Part shown: positions 42,185 to 50,584 of the stretch, in pieces
How positions within the stretch are numbered: the stretch's first letter is position 1
How the letters are laid out: each line of letters begins with the position of its first letter
Assembly (NCBI RefSeq): GCF_018881755.1
Contig: NZ_JACVPS010000002.1
Coordinates: 248,001-312,000, forward strand
Origin: Polynucleobacter finlandensis
GTDB taxonomy: Bacteria > Pseudomonadota > Gammaproteobacteria > Burkholderiales > Burkholderiaceae
Direction of reading: 5' to 3'
Length of the DNA: 64,000 nucleotides
Program-made: the position numbers and the translations under genes
Notes under the pieces: generated by a model
Told to the model about the DNA's origin: nothing
The model's input: only the letters and a program-made list of their open reading frames with translations
The model's database searches: none

Positions 42185-45013
42185 ATGACGAATTTTTCCG
42201 CTCAAATGGACTTTTTGAAGGGGCATTCCACTTATGCCCAGCGTTGGCTAAATGCGCAGCCAAAGTGGGAGGGGTGGATAGGCTCCCTGACCCCTCAAAA
42301 AATCGATTTAGCATTTATCCAAAATCTCTTGATTCCTTGCGAGGCTGCAATTGCCAACGAGGAGCAAGATGAGTCGCAATTCATGGCAGATTTGCGACTT
42401 GCTCGTCAGCGTTTAATGCTGTATCTAGGATTTCGTGATCTCAACGGCCTGGCAGATTTAGATGAGGTAACGCATAGTCTCAGCTCATTTGCCGAGTTGA
42501 CTGTTTCGCTATCGATTGCTTATATTCGTGGGGATCTTCAAAGACGCTTTGGACTGCCATGGAGCACTTCTACTAATGCAGAAATGCCTTTGATGGTTGT
42601 TGGCATGGGCAAGCTTGGGGGGCGGGAGCTCAATCTTTCTTCCGATATTGATCTGATTTTTCTATATGAGCATGAAGGCGAGACTCAAGGTGGTCCGAAA
42701 AGTCTTTCCAACCATGAGTGGTTTACGCGGATGGGCAAGCGCCTCATCAAGTTACTGTCTGAGCATGATGCCAATGGATTTGTATTCCGGGTAGATATGC
42801 GTTTACGTCCTAATGGTGATTCAGGTCCATTGGTGTGTAGCCTAGACATGCTGGAAGAATATCTTTTGGTTCAAGGCCGTGAGTGGGAGCGTTATGCCTG
42901 GATCAAGGGGAGATTGATCGCGCCAATGCCTGACTCACCCTCTTTTGCTGTTTGCGAAAAAGAGCTAGATCAAATTATTCGACCTTTTGTTTATCGTCGA
43001 CATTTGGATTACGGCGTGATTGCAGCTATTCGAGACTTGCATGCGCAGATTCAACGCGAGGCAGATAAAAGGTCTTCAAGCCACCAAGGCCGTTCCCGCG
43101 ATATTAAATTGGGTCGTGGTGGGATTCGGGAAATTGAGTTTTTGGCGCAAATGTTTCAGCTCATGCGGGGCGGGACTGATCCCCGTTTTCGCGCTCGACC
43201 CACATTGGAAATTTTGAGCTTGATCGAAAAGCGAGGCATCTTGCCTGCCGGTGAGGTCCGGGCATTAAAGGATGCGTATGTATATCTGAGGCGCTTAGAG
43301 CATCGCATTCAGATTTGGGAGGATCAGCAAACACATTATTTGCCCGATGATGAATCTGCTCGAACACGTCTTGCTCAGAGCATGAGTGGTCCAGATGTGA
43401 CGGAGACGAGCGCTCAATTTCTGGCTGAGTTAGAAGGACATCAAAACAAGGTCGCCCAACTCTTTGAAAGAGCATTCGTATTAAAAGATAGTGAGCGCTT
43501 AGATCTTGCACCTTTATCGATTGATTGGGAGCCAGACGGCCAGCATTTCCCTGAGTCGCTGGTTCGCTGGCAGGCATGGAGTGGCGGCCCAAAGGAAAGG
43601 CAGTTACCAGAAAAAAGTCGCCTGATTTTTCACAGTCTGATTCGCAAGGCGGCGGAGAGTGTGCAGGCGGAACAATCTATGCGGGCTAGTGCTGATATCA
43701 CTTTGCTACGCTTTTTTGATTTGTTGGAAGCCATTGCCAGAAGGAGTGCTTATCTCTCCATCTTGTCGGAGTATCCAAAGGCACTATCCAATGTACTAGC
43801 TTTGCTCAAGGCCTCGCAATGGGGTGCGCAATATCTAACGAGGCATCCACACCTATTGGATCATTTACTCAATCCACGTGCCGAGGCTTTGCTAGTAGAG
43901 CACCCAGAGGATTATTGGCGGGAGGTTAAAACCACTTTAAACATGCGCTTAGATGATGTGATGGCCGATGGAGATGGCTCTGAGCAAGCCATGGATATCC
44001 TGCGTGTTACACATCACAACGAAACCTTTATTACCTTATTAGCTGATCTTGGTATTGGGGTGGATCAAGCGCTACCTGTCGAAAAAGTTAGCGATCATCT
44101 ATCCGCATTGGCTGATTTGATTTTGCAAACGACTTTTGAGCGTGTGTGGCCGTCAGTTGCCAAGAAGTTTGATTTGCCTGAGGATCAACATCTCGCTATA
44201 GATGTGCCATTCGCCGTGATTTCTTATGGGAAGCTGGGTGGCAAAGAGTTGGGCTATGCATCTGATCTCGATTTAGTATTTTTGTATCAAGCGCCAGAGT
44301 CAGAATACGCCGCACAAGAAATCTATGGCCTCTTAGCGAAGCGCATGATCAACTGGCTGACAACCTACACCTCGACGGGCAGCCTGTTTGAGATTGATAC
44401 CCGCTTGCGTCCTAACGGGTCAGCTGGATTTTTGGTGACGAATGCAGATGCTTTTAAAAAGTATCAGATGCGAGAGGGTGATAACGCAGCCTGGGTTTGG
44501 GAGCATCAGGCTTTAACGAGAGCCAGGTTCTCGGCAGGCAACCCAACGGTAGGTCAATTTTTTGATGGTGTGCGCTTCGAGGTTTTAAGTCAAAAGCGCA
44601 ATATTGATGTATTGCGTAATGAGATTTTGGAGATGCGCCGTAAGGTGCATGCTGGTCACCCTAATCCGGCCGGCGAGTTTGATTTGAAGCACGATGCAGG
44701 CGGAATGGTAGATATTGAATTTATTGTTCAATTCTTAGTTTTGGCCTACTCCCATCAACATCATCAATTGATTGGTAATTTAGGCAATATTGCACTTCTG
44801 CGGATGGCTGCAGAAGCTGGCTTGATAGAGCAGTCTGCTGCCCAAGAAGTGGCCGATGCTTACCGCCTGTTCAGATCTCGTCAGCACCGTTTACGCTTGG
44901 ATGGCGCCGATAAGACGCGTGTGAATATTGATTCTGAGTTAGTTTTGGCAAGCGCCAGAAATGCTGTCCTGAATTTATGGCAGCAGATTTTTAAAGCACC
45001 ATCTAATATTTAG
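42185..45013 (+). CDS. glnE: Bifunctional glutamine synthetase adenylyltransferase/deadenylase
   Basis: This enzyme adds AMP to, and removes AMP from, glutamine synthetase in response to nitrogen status through PII. The 942-residue protein has two nucleotidyltransferase domains. The first (deadenylase side) reads GMGKLGGRELNLSSDIDLIF; the second (adenylyltransferase side) reads YGKLGGKELGYASDLDLVF. Each is followed by an RLRPNG block and a helical GlnD-type domain (LGRGGIREIEFLAQMFQLM; DAGGMVDIEFIVQFLVL). GAGG lies upstream of the ATG. The stop codon overlaps that of convergent recN (TTAG). Confidence 0.98.
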   Translation: MTNFSAQMDFLKGHSTYAQRWLNAQPKWEGWIGSLTPQKIDLAFIQNLLIPCEAAIANEEQDESQFMADLRLARQRLMLYLGFRDLNGLADLDEVTHSLSSFAELTVSLSIAYIRGDLQRRFGLPWSTSTNAEMPLMVVGMGKLGGRELNLSSDIDLIFLYEHEGETQGGPKSLSNHEWFTRMGKRLIKLLSEHDANGFVFRVDMRLRPNGDSGPLVCSLDMLEEYLLVQGREWERYAWIKGRLIAPMPDSPSFAVCEKELDQIIRPFVYRRHLDYGVIAAIRDLHAQIQREADKRSSSHQGRSRDIKLGRGGIREIEFLAQMFQLMRGGTDPRFRARPTLEILSLIEKRGILPAGEVRALKDAYVYLRRLEHRIQIWEDQQTHYLPDDESARTRLAQSMSGPDVTETSAQFLAELEGHQNKVAQLFERAFVLKDSERLDLAPLSIDWEPDGQHFPESLVRWQAWSGGPKERQLPEKSRLIFHSLIRKAAESVQAEQSMRASADITLLRFFDLLEAIARRSAYLSILSEYPKALSNVLALLKASQWGAQYLTRHPHLLDHLLNPRAEALLVEHPEDYWREVKTTLNMRLDDVMADGDGSEQAMDILRVTHHNETFITLLADLGIGVDQALPVEKVSDHLSALADLILQTTFERVWPSVAKKFDLPEDQHLAIDVPFAVISYGKLGGKELGYASDLDLVFLYQAPESEYAAQEIYGLLAKRMINWLTTYTSTGSLFEIDTRLRPNGSAGFLVTNADAFKKYQMREGDNAAWVWEHQALTRARFSAGNPTVGQFFDGVRFEVLSQKRNIDVLRNEILEMRRKVHAGHPNPAGEFDLKHDAGGMVDIEFIVQFLVLAYSHQHHQLIGNLGNIALLRMAAEAGLIEQSAAQEVADAYRLFRSRQHRLRLDGADKTRVNIDSELVLASARNAVLNLWQQIFKAPSNI

Positions 45014-46680
45014 TTTTGCTCTAGTAATTCGCGAGCGTGACGACGGGTTGTGTCCGTAATAGTGGCGCCACCAAGCATACGCGCAACTTCTTCAACGCGA
45101 TCAGCCCTAGCCAGAGGACTGACTTGTGAAAGCGTCTTGTCACCACTTTGAGATTTACTGACCTTGAGGTGATGATTGCCCTGTGCGGCTACTTGAGGCA
45201 AGTGGGTGACACATAAGATCTGATGTGATTCACCCAGCTGACGTAATAATGTACCGACGGTTTCGGCAACAGCACCACCAATGCCAGCATCGACTTCATC
45301 AAAAATAAGTGTAGGCGTAAATGAGGCTTTGCTGGTGATCACGCTAATGGCGAGACTAATACGCGCTAGCTCTCCGCCGGATGCCACCTTGGCTAAAGAG
45401 CGAGGTGTACTGCCTGCATGCCCAGCAACCAAGAACTCAATTTGTTCCAAGCCATTCGAGCCACCTTCACTCAATGGGATTAACGCAATTTCTAATTGGC
45501 CGCCAGCCATTGATAAATCTTGCATCGCTGCAGTCACAAGCTTGCCAAGATCGAGGGCTGCCTTACTGCGTTTTTGGGAGAGTTGTTTTGCCAGCTTGAG
45601 GTAAGCAGCTTCCTCCTGTTTTACTTTTTCACGCAAAGCTTCAATATTCTGGGAAGCAGTGAGCGCTTCAAGACGGTCAGTAGTCTCCAACAGTAAGTGC
45701 GGCAGTGCATTGGCCTCGGTACGGTATTTTCTGGCAGCCGTATGTAAAGCTTGCATCCGTTCTTCAACTTGACCTAAGCGTTCGGGATCAAGGTCTAACT
45801 TTTGTAGATAGCGATTCAGGCTATGAACAGCCTCATCGATTTGAATTTGTGCAGACTCTAGGGCTTGGCTCACTTCAGCTAGCGCAGCATCATGCTGGGC
45901 TAAAGCACCCATATTTGAACTGGCTTTGGAGAGGGCGGATTCCACTGAACCATCTGAATCAGATAAAACGTCAATTGCTTCTTGGCAACCGCTGATAATC
46001 TTGGCGCCATTGGCAAGTCGCGCATGCTCAACTTGAATGTGATCCCATTCGCCTTCTTGGGGTGAGAGCTCGGTCAACTCTTCGAGCTGCCATTCAAGCC
46101 GTTCACGTTCACGCTCAATATCTTGACCAGCATTTTCAGCTTGCGCTAAAAGACGACGCGAGTCGCTGAGAATCTTAAATGCTTGCGCCACTTCAACAGC
46201 AGTTGGTAGTAGCCCGGCATGTCGATCTAGTAGCTCACGCTGCGCACCACCCTTGAGTAGTAATTGATGAGCGTGTTGACCATGAATATCGACCAATTGA
46301 TCACCAGCTTCGCGCAATTGCACGAGTGTTGCGACACTGCCATTAATGAAGGCGCGACTACGACCGTTACTTTCAACGGTTCTTTTAAGGAGCAGACTTT
46401 GGCCTGCATCTTCAGTAGGGAAACCTTGATCATCTAACCATTGGTTAAAGTGTTCTACCTGTTGGGAGTCAATGCGGAAGAGGGCGCTGATTTCTGCGCG
46501 ATTGCTACCCTCCCGAATTTGGCTGCTATCTGCACGTTCACCCAGTACTAGGCCTAGGGCATCGAGCAGGATCGATTTGCCAGCACCCGTTTCACCAGTT
46601 AAGACGGTGAAGCCTGCAGAAAAATCCAGTTCGAGTTGATCAACGATGACAAAGTCACGGAGTGCAAGAGTTTGAAGCAT
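45010..46680 (-). CDS. recN: DNA repair protein RecN
   Basis: This SMC-like ATPase acts in double-strand-break repair. The 556-residue protein has the N-terminal Walker A FTVLTGETGAGKSILLDALG, a central coiled-coil region of about 150-370, and the C-terminal ABC signature VASGGELARISLAISVI, with Walker B PTLIFDEVDAGIGG and the D-loop/switch VTHLPQVAAQGNHH. Length is normal. It shares its stop codon sequence with glnE and lies 26 nt behind nadK on the same strand. I see no SOS box in front of it. Confidence 0.98.
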   Translation of the reverse strand: MLQTLALRDFVIVDQLELDFSAGFTVLTGETGAGKSILLDALGLVLGERADSSQIREGSNRAEISALFRIDSQQVEHFNQWLDDQGFPTEDAGQSLLLKRTVESNGRSRAFINGSVATLVQLREAGDQLVDIHGQHAHQLLLKGGAQRELLDRHAGLLPTAVEVAQAFKILSDSRRLLAQAENAGQDIERERERLEWQLEELTELSPQEGEWDHIQVEHARLANGAKIISGCQEAIDVLSDSDGSVESALSKASSNMGALAQHDAALAEVSQALESAQIQIDEAVHSLNRYLQKLDLDPERLGQVEERMQALHTAARKYRTEANALPHLLLETTDRLEALTASQNIEALREKVKQEEAAYLKLAKQLSQKRSKAALDLGKLVTAAMQDLSMAGGQLEIALIPLSEGGSNGLEQIEFLVAGHAGSTPRSLAKVASGGELARISLAISVITSKASFTPTLIFDEVDAGIGGAVAETVGTLLRQLGESHQILCVTHLPQVAAQGNHHLKVSKSQSGDKTLSQVSPLARADRVEEVARMLGGATITDTTRRHARELLEQN

Positions 46681-46706
46681 GTCTTAGCGTAGCAAAGAAC
46701 TCGACA

Positions 46707-47612
46707 TCAGAATGTCGATGGGTACTCATTCCAGTGCAGTTTCTCGCGCAAGGTTTTGTAGTCACTATGGTTGCGAGGGTGCAAGAGGGTAATTGTTTTG
46801 TCAGATTGACGTACTTCGATTTTGTCGCCTGATTCCAAATTGGTTTGCGATTGCATATCGAAATTCACAATCACTTCGCGACCCTCAACTACTTCAATGC
46901 TAGTTACCGCATCCTGAGGTAATACGATTGGACGATTGGAAAGTGAGTGCGGTGCAATCGGCGCCAGCAAGATGCCGGCAACGCGTGGATGCAAAATAGG
47001 CCCGCCAGCAGAGAGAGCGTATGCGGTAGAGCCGGTAGGTGTAGAAACAATCAAGCCATCGGAGCGTTGGTTGTACATGAAAGACCCGTTGACTTGTACT
47101 GCAAGCTCAACCATTCCGGAGATACCAGAGCGGTTCACAACAACATCATTGAGGGCAAGAGCGCGATTGATGACTTTGCCGTTACGCAGAACCACTGCAT
47201 CTAATAGTGTTCTTGTATCAGCTTCGTATTCGCCCGCAATAATTTTTGGTAGAACGACGTGCACATCTCCAATCGGAATGTCCGTCATATAACCAAGACG
47301 TCCCATATTGATTCCAACGAGAGGCACGTTACTGCCGGCCAGTTGACGCCCAATGCCAAGCATGGTTCCGTCGCCACCTAAAACTACCGCAAGATCAATC
47401 GCCCCGGCAAAATCTCCAACATTCTTGCTGAGGTATCCCTTGAGCTTTAAATGCTCTGCGGTGGAAGTCTCAAAAAATACCTCGCAACCCAGGCCAGAAA
47501 CGAGCTTAGCGAGGTCGTTTAAGTGGTCCTCTATCCCGTCGGCCTGATATTTGCCGACAAACGCAAGTCGGCTAAATGCCTTTTTGATGGAATTTGAGGA
47601 TGGGCTTAACAT
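46707..47612 (-). CDS. nadK: NAD kinase
   Basis: This enzyme phosphorylates NAD to NADP. From the ATG at 47612 it has 301 residues, the usual length. The motif VVLGGDGTMLGIGRQL holds the catalytic GGDGT, with NMGRLGYMTD, the adenosine-binding ALNDVVVNR (ND), and STPTGSTAYALSAGGPI. The longer open frame to 47687 runs into hrcA and is rejected. It is divergent from hrcA, with 37 nt between start codons, and upstream of recN; this nadK-hrcA arrangement is typical of betaproteobacteria. Confidence 0.97.
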   Translation of the reverse strand: MLSPSSNSIKKAFSRLAFVGKYQADGIEDHLNDLAKLVSGLGCEVFFETSTAEHLKLKGYLSKNVGDFAGAIDLAVVLGGDGTMLGIGRQLAGSNVPLVGINMGRLGYMTDIPIGDVHVVLPKIIAGEYEADTRTLLDAVVLRNGKVINRALALNDVVVNRSGISGMVELAVQVNGSFMYNQRSDGLIVSTPTGSTAYALSAGGPILHPRVAGILLAPIAPHSLSNRPIVLPQDAVTSIEVVEGREVIVNFDMQSQTNLESGDKIEVRQSDKTITLLHPRNHSDYKTLREKLHWNEYPSTF

Positions 47613-47649
47613 ATAACGATTAAACCATAGGCATAAAATCCCTTCCACC

Positions 47650-48660
47650 ATGGATGATCGTTCCCGCGCCTTACTGAAAACCCTCATCGAACGCTATATT
47701 GAAGAGGGGCAGCCTATTGGCTCCCGCACGCTATCTCGCTTCTCCGGTTTAGACCTCTCGGCTGCCACCATTCGGAATGTGATGGCCGATTTGGAGGATA
47801 TGGGTCTGGTAACCAGCCCGCACACCTCGGCTGGGCGTATTCCAACCCCAAGGGGCTATCGCTTGTTTGTGGACACCATGGTGACAGTGCGCCCATTAGA
47901 AGAAATAGCTGCTCGTGAGGTTGAAAAAGGACTTTTGCCTGACTCTCCTCAGCGGGTTTTGAGCTCAGCGGCTCAACTTTTATCGAATTTGACCCATTTT
48001 GCTGGGGTGGTAATGACACCCAAGCGTGCCCAGGTCTTTAAGCATATTGAATTTCTGCGTTTGGGCGAAGGCAAAATTCTCTTGATTGTGGTGACCCCAG
48101 AGGGTGATGTGCAAAACCGGATTTTGCCCACTACACAGGATTACACCCCGAGTCAACTGATTGAAGCCGGTAACTTTATTAATGCCCAATTTGCCGGCAA
48201 GAGTTTTGAGCACGTGCGAGCCCACCTCAAATCTGACTTAGACAACTTGCGTAGCGACATTGCTGGTTTGATGGCCTTGGCTTTGCAAAGTGGAGTATCG
48301 GACTATGGCATGGGTCAAAGCGAGGTCGTGATGTCCGGTGAGCGCCGCCTGCTCAATGTGGGCGACTTAAGTTCCAACTTAGATAAGCTACGCAAGATGT
48401 TTGACATGCTTGAGCAAAAATCTGTATTGATGCAACTCTTGGACGTATCGAGTCATGCAGATGGGATTCAAATATTTATTGGTGGTGAGAGCGATCTTCT
48501 TCCTTATGAAGATTTAGCGGTGATTAGTGCGCCATACAGTGTTGACGGTCAGATCGTGGGTACGCTAGGGGTGATTGGCCCAACCCGCATGGCTTACGAC
48601 AGAGTGATTCCGATTGTTGACATCACTTCTAAATTATTGTCTGGCGCTTTAAGCTCTTAA
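47650..48660 (+). CDS. hrcA: Heat-inducible transcription repressor HrcA
   Basis: HrcA binds CIRCE operators and represses chaperonin genes; its folding depends on GroEL, which closes a feedback loop. The 336-residue protein has the N-terminal winged helix ([20 protein letters not shown], then [19 protein letters not shown] and [20 protein letters not shown]). The C-terminal GAF-like region has IFIGGESDL and [18 protein letters not shown]. The only CIRCE I find in the window is upstream of groES; none lies before hrcA, grpE or dnaK. Confidence 0.98.
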   Translation: MDDRSRALLKTLIERYIEEGQPIGSRTLSRFSGLDLSAATIRNVMADLEDMGLVTSPHTSAGRIPTPRGYRLFVDTMVTVRPLEEIAAREVEKGLLPDSPQRVLSSAAQLLSNLTHFAGVVMTPKRAQVFKHIEFLRLGEGKILLIVVTPEGDVQNRILPTTQDYTPSQLIEAGNFINAQFAGKSFEHVRAHLKSDLDNLRSDIAGLMALALQSGVSDYGMGQSEVVMSGERRLLNVGDLSSNLDKLRKMFDMLEQKSVLMQLLDVSSHADGIQIFIGGESDLLPYEDLAVISAPYSVDGQIVGTLGVIGPTRMAYDRVIPIVDITSKLLSGALSS

Positions 48661-48714
48661 TTACTGGCAAGTCCAATGACATCAACCCAACAATACTTTT
48701 AGAGACAAACTGCT

Positions 48715-49812
48715 TTGAACGAAAATCCACATTTACGCACCACGAAGACGGCAGTACTACTGTTGAACTTAGGCACGCCATCTGCACCGACACCCAAAGC
48801 GGTGCGAGCCTACCTCAAAGAATTTCTCTCTGATCCGCGTGTCGTAGAAATTCCGCGGGTGATTTGGTGGTGCATTTTGAATGGCATTATTTTGCCGATT
48901 CGGAGTAGCGCCTCTGCCAAAAAATACGCCTCGATTTGGCTGCCAAAATTAGGCTCGCCTTTAATGCACTACTCGCGCTTACAAGCCAAAGCACTTGCTG
49001 AGAAATTTGCTGATCAGGGTCACATAGTCTTGGTCGATTTAGCGATGCGCTATGGTCAGCCATCCACGACGGAAGCGCTTAAAGCCCTGCAGGATCAAGG
49101 GATGGAGCGTTTATTGTTACTACCTTTGTATCCTCAATATTCTGCAACAACTACCGCTTCGAGTTTTGATGAAGTCTTTAGAGTCTTGGGGACTTGGCGC
49201 AATCAGCCGGAGTTGCGTTTAGTAAAGCACTATCACGATAACCCTGCGTATATTGCTGCTTTGCGTGATCAAGTCATGAGCGCATGGGACAGGGATGGTC
49301 GACCTGATTTTTCAAAAGGCGATCGCTTGGTGATGTCTTTTCATGGCTTACCGAAACGCAATTTAATGAAGGGCGATCCTTACCATTGTGAATGCCTTAA
49401 AACAGGTCGCTTGCTAGGTGAAGCGCTTGGTTTGGATGTCGAGCAATATTTGGTTACTTTTCAGTCTCGCTTTGGAAGAGCGGAGTGGCTTAAACCCTAT
49501 ACAGCCCCCACTATTGAGAAATTGGCAAAAGAAGGTTGTCAACGGATTGATATTTTCTGCCCAGGGTTTCCAGCAGACTGCTTGGAAACGCTAGAAGAGA
49601 TTGCGATGGAAGCGCGTGAGATTTTCTTGGAGCATGGTGGAAAAGATTATCGTTACATCCCTTGTTTGAATAGCAATCCAAAATGGATTGATGCCTTAGG
49701 CGATATCGCCTATCAACATCTGTTGGGCTGGCCTTTAGGTGTTGAATCAGATGCTGAACTGACTTTGCGCAGCCAACGTGCTCAGGCGGTAAAGTCCTCA
49801 CTTGAAATTTAA
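48715..49812 (+). CDS. hemH: Ferrochelatase
   Basis: This enzyme inserts ferrous iron into protoporphyrin IX, the last step of heme synthesis. The 365-residue protein starts at a TTG (no in-frame ATG lies near) with AAVLLLNLGTP-type sequence (TAVLLLNLGTPSAPTPKAVR). It carries the catalytic His in VMSFHGLPKRN, the acidic site in FCPGFPADCLETLEEI, and LPLYPQYSATTTAS. It follows hrcA after 54 nt. Its last codons (encoding LEI) contain the -35 element of the sigma32-like promoter that drives grpE. Confidence 0.97.
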   Translation: MNENPHLRTTKTAVLLLNLGTPSAPTPKAVRAYLKEFLSDPRVVEIPRVIWWCILNGIILPIRSSASAKKYASIWLPKLGSPLMHYSRLQAKALAEKFADQGHIVLVDLAMRYGQPSTTEALKALQDQGMERLLLLPLYPQYSATTTASSFDEVFRVLGTWRNQPELRLVKHYHDNPAYIAALRDQVMSAWDRDGRPDFSKGDRLVMSFHGLPKRNLMKGDPYHCECLKTGRLLGEALGLDVEQYLVTFQSRFGRAEWLKPYTAPTIEKLAKEGCQRIDIFCPGFPADCLETLEEIAMEAREIFLEHGGKDYRYIPCLNSNPKWIDALGDIAYQHLLGWPLGVESDAELTLRSQRAQAVKSSLEI

Positions 49813-49828
49813 TCATCTGCCCCCATAT
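49801..49828 (+). promoter_or_regulatory. Sigma32-like heat-shock promoter of grpE, overlapping the end of hemH
   Basis: The element reads CTTGAAA (49801-49807), 13-nt spacer, CCCCATAT (49821-49828), a near-perfect match to the sigma32 consensus. The -35 lies inside the last codons of hemH and the -10 begins 8 nt after its stop. The predicted start is near 49835, about 37 nt upstream of the grpE ATG. Confidence 0.85.
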
Positions 49829-49871
49829 TGCAAAGAAGTAACCATTCTTAAAGAAAAGTGAATTAGTTGCC

Positions 49872-50429
49872 ATGACACAAGAAAACCAAGCTTCCCCCGA
49901 AGATCAATCCAAAGAGCAGTTGGATGCCGATCAACAGACTCAGGCCGCCGCTGAGCCAGAGCTCGCCGCCCAAACACCTGAGCAAGTGATTACCGACTTA
50001 AACCAGAAGCTTGCAGAAATGCAAGACAACTACCTGCGTGCAAAAGCTGAGGGCGAGAATATTCGTCGCCGTGCCGTAGAGGATATTTCTAAGGCCCATA
50101 AATTTGCCATTGAGGGTTTTGCGGAGAACTTAGTGCCAGTCACGGATAGTTTGTATGCTGCTCTGAATGCAGAAGCTATTGATGCCAAAGCCTTTAAGGA
50201 AGGCCTTGAGATCACACTCAAGCAGTTGCTGAGTGCCTTTGAAAAAGGTCGCATGACTGAAATTAACCCTGCGGTAGGCGATAAATTTGACCCCCATCAC
50301 CATCAAGCAATCGCCTCGGTGCCGTCCGAGCAAGACGCCAATACCGTGGTTTCTGTGCTTCAAAGAGGGTATTCGATCTCAGATCGCGTCTTAAGACCCG
50401 CTTTAGTAATGGTTAGCGCAGCTAAATAA
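49872..50429 (+). CDS. grpE: Nucleotide exchange factor GrpE
   Basis: This protein releases ADP from DnaK and acts as a thermosensor in the Hsp70 cycle. The 185-residue protein has an acidic, Gln/Ala-rich N-terminus (about 1-45), then a long coiled-coil ([36 protein letters not shown]). The C-terminal beta domain has [16 protein letters not shown] and [19 protein letters not shown]. It has its own sigma32-like promoter and is followed by a hairpin terminator before dnaK. Confidence 0.98.
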   Translation: MTQENQASPEDQSKEQLDADQQTQAAAEPELAAQTPEQVITDLNQKLAEMQDNYLRAKAEGENIRRRAVEDISKAHKFAIEGFAENLVPVTDSLYAALNAEAIDAKAFKEGLEITLKQLLSAFEKGRMTEINPAVGDKFDPHHHQAIASVPSEQDANTVVSVLQRGYSISDRVLRPALVMVSAAK

Positions 50430-50464
50430 GGCTTTTATAGGCCTTAGAGGGCCCAAAAACGCAT

Positions 50465-50490
50465 AAAAGGGCAGATTTCTGCCTTTTTTG
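50465..50490 (+). terminator. Hairpin terminator between grpE and dnaK
   Basis: A 10-bp stem AAAAGGGCAG / CTGCCTTTTT with one G-T wobble pair and an ATTT loop (50465-50474 with 50479-50488) ends in a run of six T residues. It lies 35 nt after the grpE stop and 12 nt before the -35 of the dnaK promoter. Confidence 0.82.
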
Positions 50491-50501
50491 CACTTTTAGC
50501 C

Positions 50502-50529
50502 CTTGAATTCTTCTTTTTAGACCCCATTT
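50502..50529 (+). promoter_or_regulatory. Sigma32-like heat-shock promoter of dnaK
   Basis: The element reads CTTGAAT (50502-50508), 13-nt spacer, CCCCATTT (50522-50529). This matches the sigma32 consensus and has the same spacing as the grpE promoter. The dnaK ATG at 50585 lies about 50 nt beyond the predicted start and is preceded by GGAG. Confidence 0.87.
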
Positions 50530-50584
50530 ATTGGGTATCGATTTATCGCAATCAAACAAACAATTTATTTATTTGGAGCAAATC

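Noticed and set aside
47613..47687. 25-codon N-terminal extension of NAD kinase
   Set aside because: It overlaps the hrcA start codon and is not conserved in style. The ATG at 47612 gives the usual family length.
50531..50584. 18-codon N-terminal extension of DnaK
   Set aside because: It runs through the sigma32-like promoter. The conserved N-terminus [11 protein letters not shown] starts at the ATG at 50585, which has a GGAG site.
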